Shown: positions 33,524 to 40,203 of the stretch, piece after piece
Numbering within the stretch: the stretch's first letter is position 1
Layout of the letters: each line of letters opens with the position of its first letter
Assembly: GCA_034429715.1 (NCBI GenBank)
Contig: DAOUFR010000027.1
Span: forward strand, 1-40,857
DNA length: 40,857 bases
Reading direction: 5' to 3'
DNA from: CAIMUM01 sp034429715
Lineage (GTDB): Bacteria > Chloroflexota > Dehalococcoidia > GIF9 > UBA5629
Position numbers and translations under genes: made by a program
Notes under the pieces: model-generated
Database searches by the model: none
What the model was told of the DNA's origin: nothing
What the model saw: the letters and a program-made list of their open reading frames with translations, nothing else

Positions 33524-33619
33524 TTAAGCGTGGCGTCGTTGCCATCGGTTCTTTCTTAAAAGCTTCCGATGCTTGTGCTTCGCCATCTTCTTTTTACGTT
33601 TCTTTATAACAGAACCCAA
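33524..33619 (-). CDS. Small ribosomal protein of the COX24/mS38 type (bS22-like), 31 residues
   Basis: This is a gene too short for ordinary ORF calling. The TTG start at 33619 has AGGAG exactly 6 nt upstream and a TAA at 33524. The product is 31 residues, 17 of them Lys, Arg or His, beginning MGSVIKKRKKKMAK and containing RKLLRKNRWQRRH. This is the pattern of the AURKAIP1/COX24 (DUF1713) family: MGSVIKKRRKRM-x-KKKHRKLLR in Actinobacteria, where the protein was found bound to the mycobacterial 30S subunit (bS22), and mS38 in mitochondria. These family sequences are recalled, not searched. It lies 17 nt after rplW's stop and 17 nt before rplB, within the S10 operon, so co-regulation with ribosomal proteins is expected. 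Confidence 0.85.
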   Translation of the reverse strand: MGSVIKKRKKKMAKHKHRKLLRKNRWQRRHA

Positions 33620-33636
33620 TTTCTACTCCTGTTATC

Positions 33637-33921
33637 TTAGACTCCCTCAAAGAACTGGATCTTGTCCCCTTCTTTGAGCGTCACTATGGCTTTTTTCCAG
33701 GCAGGGTGGGTGATTGCCCTCCTGCCCATCCTTTTCGTCTCGCCTGGTACCTTTATAATATTAACGCTGATAACGTCCACCTTGAAGGCCTTCTCCACGG
33801 CCAATCTGACCTGGTCTTTGGTAGACCTCTTGTCCACCTCAAATACGTATTTATTGCTCTCTGAAAGCCTGGTGGTTTTCTCGGTCACCAGCGGCCTGCG
33901 TAAAACCTCAAATAAATTCAT
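33637..33921 (-). CDS. rplW: 50S ribosomal protein L23
   Basis: L23 at the exit-tunnel rim is the docking point for trigger factor and SRP. The 94-residue protein begins MNLFEVLRRPLVTEKTTRLSESNKYVFEVDKRSTKDQVRLAVEKAFKVDV and has VNIIKVPGETKRMGRRAITHPAWKKAIVTLKEGDKI, standard. It follows rplD by 25 nt; the gap to rplB (130 nt) is filled by the bS22-like gene. Confidence 0.98.
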   Translation of the reverse strand: MNLFEVLRRPLVTEKTTRLSESNKYVFEVDKRSTKDQVRLAVEKAFKVDVISVNIIKVPGETKRMGRRAITHPAWKKAIVTLKEGDKIQFFEGV

Positions 33922-33946
33922 GGTGTGAATAAACCCTCTCGGCGCC

Positions 33947-34699
33947 TTATTCCGTCTTTTCCTTGCTCTTAGTGGAGCTCTTCGCTGATCTCTTTGCCGC
34001 GGCCTTTACTTCGGTCTTTACCTCGGTCTTTACCTCGGTCTTAACCTCGGTCTTAACTTCGGCCTTTACTTCTTTCTTTTCATCCCACAGCTCTTCGATG
34101 CGCCTGACGGCATCGACATCGAGCACCAGAGTTTTGAAGGACAGCAGATCAGCCACATTTAACATCGAAACCATGGTGGGCTTGATGCCCGGCAGGTTGG
34201 AACACGCTTTTGTTATATTGTCCTTACCCAAGGCGACGCCAACGATAGCTGTATCGTCAACTCCCAGAGCAAACAGGATATCCGACATCAGCCTGGTCTT
34301 GGGCTCTTTCAGGTCAAGCTTTTTAAGCACTTTCACCTCGCCGCCGCTGACCTTGCCCGAAAGAACACTGCGTAGAGCCAGCCTGCGCATTTTCTTGGGC
34401 ATGTCCTGCCGGTAGCTGCGGGGATGCGGACCGAAAACTACGCCGCCGCCCTTCAGGAGCGGAGATGTCGCGCCGCCTCGCCTGGCCCTGCCGGTGTGCT
34501 TCTGAGCATATGCTTTCTTGGTGCTTCTGCTTACATCCGAGCGGGTCTGCGTATCAGCTGTACCCTGTCTCTTGTTTGCCAGTTGCCTGAGCAGGGCCTG
34601 GTGTACCACCGCTTCATTTACGGTCTGGCCGAATACGTAATCACTGACCGTTATCTTGCCCGTCTTTTCGCCTTTCAAATCAAATACTTCTATATCCAC
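33947..34699 (-). CDS. rplD: 50S ribosomal protein L4 with a repeat-bearing tail
   Basis: L4 lines the exit tunnel and, in E. coli, represses the S10 operon. I chose GTG 34699 (250 residues, MDIEVFDLKGEKTGK...) because AAAAAGG lies about 8 nt upstream, just after the rplC stop, and family members start there; a TTG at 34729 (260 residues) would overlap rplC without an SD. The core has SRSTKKAYAQKHTGRARRGGATSPLLKGGGVVFGPHPRSY and the usual C-terminal Rossmann-like part ending near ELWDEKK. Beyond it is a lineage-specific tail of about 40 residues with EVKT tetrapeptide repeats and a Ser/Lys-rich end. Confidence 0.94.
   Translation of the reverse strand: MDIEVFDLKGEKTGKITVSDYVFGQTVNEAVVHQALLRQLANKRQGTADTQTRSDVSRSTKKAYAQKHTGRARRGGATSPLLKGGGVVFGPHPRSYRQDMPKKMRRLALRSVLSGKVSGGEVKVLKKLDLKEPKTRLMSDILFALGVDDTAIVGVALGKDNITKACSNLPGIKPTMVSMLNVADLLSFKTLVLDVDAVRRIEELWDEKKEVKAEVKTEVKTEVKTEVKTEVKAAAKRSAKSSTKSKEKTE
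34000..34071 (-). repeat. Six tandem 12-bp units in the rplD 3' end
   Basis: Six consecutive 12-bp units (CGGYCTTWACYT on the plus strand) differ at one to three positions and encode EVKA/EVKT tetrapeptides in the L4 C-terminal tail. Units 2 and 3 are identical. Because the unit is a multiple of three, copy-number change would keep the frame. Confidence 0.9.
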
Positions 34700-34712
34700 G
34701 TCAGTAACCTTT

Positions 34713-35321
34713 TTATGATGCTTTCTCAATCAGCAGTATGCCGCCCCTGGCGCCCGGGACCGCGCCCTTCAGCAGCAATACATTCTTGGCGGTGTCGACT
34801 TCGACCACAACCAGATTGCGCGCTGTGACCTTGCTGGCGCCCATATGCCCGGCCATGCGCAGGCCTTTGAATACACGTCCCGGCGTGGTCGTAGATCCGA
34901 CCGAACCCGGGGCTCGGTGCCTGTCGGACTGGCCATGCGTCTTGGGTCCGCCCTTGAAGTGATACCTTTTAACTCCGCCGGCGAATCCCTTGCCCTTGGA
35001 AATGCCCTCGACCTGTACTATATCACCGGCCTTGAACATTCCCGCATCGATTTTCTGTCCGACCTGGTAATCTTTTACATCATCCATGCGCAGCTCGCGC
35101 AGGTAGCGGTAGCTCCCATTTTCCTTTAAATGTCCCTTCTCCGCCTTGCCCAGCTTCTTCGCTTCTCCAAAGCCGATCTGCACTGCGTTATATTTGTCCT
35201 TCTCAACCGTCTTGACCTGCGTGACACAGCAGGGTCCGGCCTCTATGGCAGTAACAGCTATCTCCAGGTTCTCCCTGTACAATTGCGTCATTCCAATTTT
35301 TTTTCCGAGTATGCCAGCCAT
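34713..35321 (-). CDS. rplC: 50S ribosomal protein L3
   Basis: L3 starts large-subunit assembly beside the peptidyl transferase centre. The 202-residue protein starts MAGILGKKIGMTQLY and includes GKGFAGGVKRYHFKGGPKTHGQSDRHRAPGSVGSTTTPGRVFKGLRMAGHMGASKVTARNL with the conserved glutamine (Q of GQSDRHRAPGS) that is methylated in E. coli. It follows rpsJ by 11 nt. Confidence 0.98.
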   Translation of the reverse strand: MAGILGKKIGMTQLYRENLEIAVTAIEAGPCCVTQVKTVEKDKYNAVQIGFGEAKKLGKAEKGHLKENGSYRYLRELRMDDVKDYQVGQKIDAGMFKAGDIVQVEGISKGKGFAGGVKRYHFKGGPKTHGQSDRHRAPGSVGSTTTPGRVFKGLRMAGHMGASKVTARNLVVVEVDTAKNVLLLKGAVPGARGGILLIEKAS

Positions 35322-35332
35322 TTTTCTTAATC

Positions 35333-35641
35333 CTACAATCTAATATCGATTTCTACGCCTGAAGGCAACTGAAGCTGGGTAAGCGCATCGATGGTCTTGG
35401 TTGTCGGGCCGACTATGTCGATCAGCCTCTTGTGAGTGCGCATCTCAAACTGCTCACGGGAATCCTTATCAATGAAACCTGACCTGATTACGCAAAACTT
35501 CTCAATCCTCGTCGGCAGAGGCACCGGACCGATCACCTCGGCGCCCGATTTTATTGCAGTTTCAACTATCTGCCCTGCGGACTGGTCGACCAGCCTGTGA
35601 TCGTATCCCCTCAGTTTAATTCTTATCTTCTGCTTGGTCAT
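35333..35641 (-). CDS. rpsJ: 30S ribosomal protein S10
   Basis: S10 lies in the head and doubles as NusE in antitermination. The 102-residue protein has KIRIKLRGYDHRLVDQSAGQIVETAIKSGAEVIGPVPLPTRIEKFCVIRSGFIDKDSREQFEMRTHKRLIDIVGPTTKTIDALTQLQLPSGVEIDIRL, canonical. It directly abuts the fusA stop; the usual tuf gene is missing between fusA and rpsJ. Confidence 0.98.
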   Translation of the reverse strand: MTKQKIRIKLRGYDHRLVDQSAGQIVETAIKSGAEVIGPVPLPTRIEKFCVIRSGFIDKDSREQFEMRTHKRLIDIVGPTTKTIDALTQLQLPSGVEIDIRL

Positions 35642-37777
35642 TTACCTACCCTTCGATTTAGCTAACATTTCCTCGAGAATACCGGCCGGTACCTCGCTGT
35701 ACTGGAGGAACTCCATGGAATACGTGGCCCTGCCCTGGGTCGCCGACCTCAAAGAGGTCGCGTATCCGAAAGATTCGGCCAGGGGTACAAAACAGTGTAT
35801 TACACAGGTCTCTCCGTGCGTCTCGATGCCCTGTATCTGTCCCCGCCTGGAATTGAGATCGCCTATTACGTCTCCCATAAAGGATGATGGAGTGACTGCT
35901 TCCAGCCTCATAATAGGTTCCAGGACTACCGGCTTTGCCCTGGCCACACCTTCTTTTAGTGCAATGGATCCGGCCATTTTGAAGGCCATCTCCGATGAAT
36001 CGACATCGTGTTCGCTTCCATCAAATACCGATACCTTTATATCAACCAGCGGATATCCGCTGACGCCGCCGGAATCCAGCGCTTCCTTAACGCCCGCTTC
36101 AATGGCAGGTATGTACTGCCGCGATATATCACCGCCGCGAACTTCATTGACAAATTTAAATCCGCTGTTACGCTCACCCGGCTCTATCTTCAGCCAGCAG
36201 TGGCCATACTGGCCATGGCCTCCTGTTTGACGGATAAAACGGCCCTCCGCTTCAACAGATATGGTGACCGTTTCCTTGTAGGCTACCTGCGGCTTGCCCA
36301 CCCTGACCTGCACGCCGAACTCCCTCATCATGCGGTCTATCAGCACCTCGAGGTGCAGCTCACCCATGCCCGAAATGAGGGTCTGTCCGGTTTCTTCGTT
36401 GGTTTTAACCTTGAATGTGGGGTCTTCTTCCGAAAGCCTGCCCATGGCATCGCTGAGTTTATCCTGGTCAGCCTTGCTCTTGGGCTCAACCGCCATATGG
36501 ATGACCGGCTCGGGGAATTTGATATCCTCAAGCAGGACGGATTGCCCGGCATCGCAGAGCGTATCGCCCGTGAAAGTATTCTTCAGTCCCAGGGTGGCCG
36601 CTATACAGCCAGTATCGACTTCGTCGATCTCTTCGCGTTTATTGGCGTGCATGAGCAGCAGCCTTCCAAGACGCTCTCTGTTTTGCCTGCTCGCATTATA
36701 TATTTGCGCGCCTACCTTAATCTTACCCGAATAAACCCGGAAATATACCAGCCTGCCCACAAACGGATCCGATACCACTTTAAATGCAAGCGCCGTAAAA
36801 GGCGCATCGTCGCTGGCCGGGCGCGCGACTTCCTGCCCTGTCGTGGTATCAATAACCTTGAGCGCCGGCTTATCCAGCGGCGACGGCAGGTAATCGACTA
36901 CGGCATCCAGCACCAGCTGTATACCTTTATTACGCAGGGCGGTGCCGCAGACTATCGGTACAATCCTGTTGGCTATGGTCAGCCGTCTGATCGCGGCCTT
37001 AATATCGTCCTCTCCGATCTCCTGATTATCAACATATTTGAGCATGAGCTGGTCGTCGATTTCAGCCAGCTTCTCTATCATATCGTGCCTGGCCCCGGCG
37101 ATCTCATCCTTCATATCCGCAGGGATCTCAGCTTCAGCCGGCTCCTCCGAGACCTCGTCCGGGAAAACCCAGGCTTTTTTGGTGACCAGATCGACTACGC
37201 CGGAGAAAAGGTTCTCCTTGCCCAGCGGGACCTGTATGGCTACCGTTTTAGCCTTGAGCCTTTCCTCTATCATCTCGATTGTCCGCATGAAATCAGCGCC
37301 CACCCTGTCCATCTTATTGATAAAGCATATCCTGGGCACGCCGTATCTATCGGCCTGGCGCCAGACTGTCTCCGACTGTGCTTCCACCCCGGCCACAGCA
37401 TCCAGCACGACTACGCCTCCATCGAGGACGCGCAGGCTGCGCTCAACTTCAGCCGTGAAATCCACATGTCCCGGAGTATCGATAATATTGATGCGGTGCT
37501 CTTTCCAGTGGCAGGTGGTGGCGGCTGAAGTGATCGTTATGCCCCGCTCTCTCTCCTGCGCCATCCAGTCCATGACTGCGGTGCCGTCATGCACCTCACC
37601 GACCTTGTATGTTCGGCCGGTATAGAAAAGGATGCGTTCCGTAGTTGTGGTTTTACCGGCATCGATATGGGCGATGATGCCGATGTTCCGAACCTTGTCC
37701 AGGGGAAACGATCTCGTCACTTTATTGTTACCCTGACCCGTTCTGGGCCGGGATTCCTTAACGCCTGCTGTTACCAT
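35642..37777 (-). CDS. fusA: Elongation factor G
   Basis: EF-G drives translocation and, with RRF, ribosome recycling. The GTPase motifs are AHIDAGKTTTTE (K42), RGITITSAATT, DTPGHVDF and NKMDRVGADF, followed by domains II-V, ending PAGILEEMLAKSKGR. The ATG at 37777 gives 711 residues with an N-terminal extension of about 19 (MVTAGVKESRPRTGQGNNK) and overlaps rpsG by 7 nt. Neither start has a good SD. A GTG at 37720 (692 residues, MTRSFPLDKVRNIG) fits the usual N-terminus better, so the first 19 codons are uncertain. Confidence 0.95.
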   Translation of the reverse strand: MVTAGVKESRPRTGQGNNKVTRSFPLDKVRNIGIIAHIDAGKTTTTERILFYTGRTYKVGEVHDGTAVMDWMAQERERGITITSAATTCHWKEHRINIIDTPGHVDFTAEVERSLRVLDGGVVVLDAVAGVEAQSETVWRQADRYGVPRICFINKMDRVGADFMRTIEMIEERLKAKTVAIQVPLGKENLFSGVVDLVTKKAWVFPDEVSEEPAEAEIPADMKDEIAGARHDMIEKLAEIDDQLMLKYVDNQEIGEDDIKAAIRRLTIANRIVPIVCGTALRNKGIQLVLDAVVDYLPSPLDKPALKVIDTTTGQEVARPASDDAPFTALAFKVVSDPFVGRLVYFRVYSGKIKVGAQIYNASRQNRERLGRLLLMHANKREEIDEVDTGCIAATLGLKNTFTGDTLCDAGQSVLLEDIKFPEPVIHMAVEPKSKADQDKLSDAMGRLSEEDPTFKVKTNEETGQTLISGMGELHLEVLIDRMMREFGVQVRVGKPQVAYKETVTISVEAEGRFIRQTGGHGQYGHCWLKIEPGERNSGFKFVNEVRGGDISRQYIPAIEAGVKEALDSGGVSGYPLVDIKVSVFDGSEHDVDSSEMAFKMAGSIALKEGVARAKPVVLEPIMRLEAVTPSSFMGDVIGDLNSRRGQIQGIETHGETCVIHCFVPLAESFGYATSLRSATQGRATYSMEFLQYSEVPAGILEEMLAKSKGR

Positions 37778-38241
37778 CGATAATGCGCAAATGCCTTATT
37801 TGCCTCTGCCATCTTGTGGGTATCCTGCTTCTTCTTGATGGAGTTGCCCTGTCCCTGGGCTGCATCCATCAACTCTGCGGCCAGCCTTTCAGCCATCGAC
37901 CTTCCGCCGCGGTCCCTGGCATATGTAATGATCCATTTGGTGGCCAGGAACTCGCCGCGCTCCGGGCTTACCTCAATGGGTACCTGATACGTAGCACCGC
38001 CCACGCGCCTTGACTTGACCTGAAGCGCGGGGGTGGCGTTTTTCATAGCCTGTTCAAAAATATTGAGGGGTTCGGTCTTCATCTGCTTGTTGATGCGATC
38101 AAATGCTTCGTAGACAATACCCTGGGCAGTGGATTTCTTGCCCTTATACATTATTTTATTAATAAACCTGGCAACCACCGGGCTCCCGTACTTGGGGTCC
38201 GGGCTTACTTCCCTGTTTACAAATTTGGCTCGCCTTGACAT
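37771..38241 (-). CDS. rpsG: 30S ribosomal protein S7
   Basis: S7 organises the 16S 3' domain. The 156-residue protein begins MSRRAKFVNREVSPDPKYGSPVVARFINKIMYKGKKSTAQGIVYEAFDRI and has the core VKSRRVGGATYQVPIEVSPERGEFLATKWIITYARDRGGRSMAERLAAELMDAAQGQGNSIKKKQDTHKMAEANKAFAHYRW. A GGGAG SD is 5 nt upstream. It follows rpsL by 17 nt. Confidence 0.98.
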   Translation of the reverse strand: MSRRAKFVNREVSPDPKYGSPVVARFINKIMYKGKKSTAQGIVYEAFDRINKQMKTEPLNIFEQAMKNATPALQVKSRRVGGATYQVPIEVSPERGEFLATKWIITYARDRGGRSMAERLAAELMDAAQGQGNSIKKKQDTHKMAEANKAFAHYRW

Positions 38242-38258
38242 AATATCTCCCGTTATAT

Positions 38259-38690
38259 TTAGCTGGCCGCTGCAGGCGCTTTGGGAGCTTTGGCCCCGTA
38301 TTTACTTCTCCCCTGCCTGCGTTTTTCGACTCCCGCAGCATCGAGTGTGCCGCGGATGATATGATAGCGGACGCCCGGCAGGTCTTTGACCCTGCCGCCG
38401 CGTATGAGAACTACCGAGTGCTCCTGAAGATTGTGTCCCTCTCCCGGTATATATGCCGTAACTTCGATGTGATTTGTCAGCCGTACGCGGGCGATCTTAC
38501 GTAACGCCGAGTTAGGCTTTTTCGGTGTCATTGTTTTAACCTGCACACATACGCCGCGTTTCTGAGGAGAGCACACACCCTTCCTCGATTTGTTCTTCAA
38601 GGTGTTGTAGATCACCTGCAACGCGGGAGACTTGGTCTTCCTGGCCATCTTATGGCGGCCCTTCCTGACCAGCTGGTTCACTGTCGGCAT
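38259..38690 (-). CDS. rpsL: 30S ribosomal protein S12
   Basis: S12 controls decoding accuracy. The 143-residue protein starts MPTVNQLVRKGR, has the decoding loop TPKKPNSALRK with the lysine corresponding to E. coli K43 and the second loop GGRVKDLPGVRYH, so no streptomycin-resistance change is visible. The tail after SKYGAK is Ala/Pro/Lys rich. It is the promoter-proximal gene of the supercluster and has a leader of about 180 nt if the promoter at 38875-38904 is used. Confidence 0.98.
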   Translation of the reverse strand: MPTVNQLVRKGRHKMARKTKSPALQVIYNTLKNKSRKGVCSPQKRGVCVQVKTMTPKKPNSALRKIARVRLTNHIEVTAYIPGEGHNLQEHSVVLIRGGRVKDLPGVRYHIIRGTLDAAGVEKRRQGRSKYGAKAPKAPAAAS

Positions 38691-38806
38691 ACTAATCTCT
38701 TCCTTAAATATATATTCCCAATTTTCGGCAAATTAAAAAGCCACCCAGTTGTCCCCGGACTACTTCCCGATCTGGCCCACATCCCGGGTCAACCAGCCGG
38801 CTTGAT

Positions 38807-38822
38807 TGTGATCCAGGTCACG
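38807..38822. promoter_or_regulatory. CRP/FNR-family-like operator half-site pair
   Basis: TGTGA-TCCAGG-TCACG fits TGTGA-N6-TCACA in 9 of 10 conserved positions. It lies downstream of the predicted rpsL start and about 235 nt upstream of the Fe-S gene. A chance match or an RNA hairpin in the rpsL leader are alternatives. Confidence 0.35.
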
Positions 38823-38874
38823 CAAAATCCGCGCGAAACTAATGAATATTAGCGCAACTTTGCAACAAATGGAA

Positions 38875-38904
38875 ATATTAACATACGAATTCAATCCCTG
38901 TCAA
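38875..38904 (-). promoter_or_regulatory. Candidate promoter for the rpsL-led supercluster
   Basis: TTGACA (38899-38904) is followed after 18 nt by TAATAT (38875-38880). The -35 is consensus, the -10 is four of six. It would create a leader of about 180 nt before rpsL. Confidence 0.5.
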
Positions 38905-38945
38905 CAATAGCCGACCTACGTGATTTGAAGTGCCCGCCATAACCT

Positions 38946-38969
38946 GGACTTTTCAGCAGTGAAAAATCC
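38946..38969. repeat. Inverted repeat upstream of the Fe-S gene
   Basis: GGACTTTTCA-GCAG-TGAAAAATCC has 10-bp arms with one mismatch and a 4-nt loop. It ends about 35 nt before the -10 box of the Fe-S gene. No T-tract follows, so an operator is more likely than a terminator. Confidence 0.5.
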
Positions 38970-39004
38970 CTTGCCTGTGCATCCGGCAGCCGGAAATTTT
39001 GCTG

Positions 39005-39010
39005 TACAAT
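39005..39010 (+). promoter_or_regulatory. -10 box (TACAAT) for the Fe-S gene
   Basis: TACAAT lies 46 nt before the ATG; an SD AAAGGAGA at 39043-39050 precedes the ATG by 6 nt. No convincing -35 is seen, as might be expected for an activated promoter. Confidence 0.4.
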
Positions 39011-39056
39011 ATACATGGCCCGTTTTTAACAATCCTCTGATTAAAGGAGACGACAT

Positions 39057-40160
39057 ATGACGAGACAGGCAGACCCTTATGAAGTATACGCCGGGCTGAA
39101 GTCCCGCGTAGAAAAGAACAAGTTCCCCGTGGATCCTATTTATATTGATCTGGCCAACAGGATCTTCCCCGGCGATAAAGAGATCATGCCCAGGATCCTG
39201 GCCTGCCTGGCCAATGCCGAACAGATCAAGATCGTTGCGGCGCTGCCCGATCCCGATTTACCGTCCTCATCCGGTCGTTCGCTGGAAGTATCAGATTCCT
39301 TTGCCGGCAAGCTGGGCATGGATAAAGCCCTGGTCAGGCAGCATATCCGCGAGCTGTTTGAGAAGGGCCTGGTGTTTCCCACCAAGAAAGGACCCGCCAT
39401 GGCCCGCACCTTTATGCAGTTGCACGACGCTGCGTTGGGCAATCCCAACTATGATAAAAGCCTGGGCCGGATTTATTATGACCTCTGGGGTTCCATCGAA
39501 GGTCCGATGACCAAACCAGGTCCCGCTACTCTGCCCGCCGGCCATGCCGGTGAATTCAGGGTTGTGCCGCGCTGGCCTTCCATTAAGGATGTGCCGGGGG
39601 TCCAGCCTTTCGAAAACGCGCCTGCCCTGCTGAAATCCCGCAGCCTGATTGCGGTGATGCGGTGCGGCTGCAAGGCGTCGCACACTGACCGCTGGTGCGG
39701 CGTGCCGGACGAGTCATGCATTACCCTGGACCGCACCGCTGAATATAACCTGGACAGGAAAACGGGCAGGAAGATATCCGCCGACGAGGCCATAGCCATT
39801 ATTCAGAAATTCGACAAACAGCCCGCTGTGCATGTAACCGTCAACCAGCGTGAGGTAACTCAGCTCCTCTGCAACTGCCACTACTGCTGCTGCCTTGCCA
39901 TTAAAATCGCCCAGAAGAGCCGTTTTATCTCGGTGGTCGACCCCATAAAATGCAAAGGTTGCAGGGTCTGTGTGGAAAGGTGCCAGTTCCAGGCCGTTTC
40001 TATGAAAAAATATGACGGGATCGAGGGCGAAAGATCTTTCACAGATCCCGAGAAATGCAGGGGTTGCGGAAGCTGCAACATCACCTGCAAGTCTGGCGCC
40101 AGGAGCATGAAGCTGGTGCGCCCGCTTGAACATGTGCCGGAGACGCTGAGCATCTACTAA
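39057..40160 (+). CDS. Winged-helix, cysteine-rich protein with two C-terminal [4Fe-4S] ferredoxin motifs
   Basis: I do not recognise a named function. The 367-residue protein has an N-terminal region (about 50-120) resembling a winged helix (LGMDKALVRQHIRELFEKGLVFPTKKG), then a cysteine/histidine patch (C203, C205, H209, C214, C221), a striking CNCHYCCC stretch (C272, C274, C277-C279), and two ferredoxin motifs: C299-x2-C302-x2-C305-x3-C309 and C334-x2-C337-x2-C340-x3-C344. Together this is 17 cysteines in about 145 residues, enough for two [4Fe-4S] clusters and at least one more metal site. No signal peptide or membrane segment is seen, so it is cytoplasmic. The start has a good SD. The next gene is a CooC-type ATPase, suggesting electron supply, sensing or scaffold work for metalloenzyme maturation (inference). 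Confidence 0.85.
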   Translation: MTRQADPYEVYAGLKSRVEKNKFPVDPIYIDLANRIFPGDKEIMPRILACLANAEQIKIVAALPDPDLPSSSGRSLEVSDSFAGKLGMDKALVRQHIRELFEKGLVFPTKKGPAMARTFMQLHDAALGNPNYDKSLGRIYYDLWGSIEGPMTKPGPATLPAGHAGEFRVVPRWPSIKDVPGVQPFENAPALLKSRSLIAVMRCGCKASHTDRWCGVPDESCITLDRTAEYNLDRKTGRKISADEAIAIIQKFDKQPAVHVTVNQREVTQLLCNCHYCCCLAIKIAQKSRFISVVDPIKCKGCRVCVERCQFQAVSMKKYDGIEGERSFTDPEKCRGCGSCNITCKSGARSMKLVRPLEHVPETLSIY

Positions 40161-40203
40161 CTCTGAGCAGGCCGGTATCGCCTGCCTGGGATGGATATCT
40201 TAG

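Larger units (their letters stand above)
38691..39056. other. 366-nt divergent intergenic region between rpsL and the Fe-S gene
   Basis: I see no ORF with family features and no RNA gene here. It holds a minus-strand promoter candidate (38875-38904), a CRP/FNR-like inverted repeat (38807-38822), a 10-bp-arm inverted repeat (38946-38969), and a -10 box with SD for the plus-strand gene. Near rpsL the sequence is A/T rich (38705-38745). Confidence 0.6.

Noticed and set aside
34700..34729. TTG start for rplD at 34729
   Set aside because: It overlaps rplC and lacks an SD; the GTG at 34699 has an SD right after the rplC stop and gives the normal L4 N-terminus.
36008..37528. A 506-codon open frame antisense to fusA
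   Set aside because: It lies wholly within the unmistakable EF-G gene, has no family motif or good SD, and its length is explained by the codon bias of a highly expressed gene.
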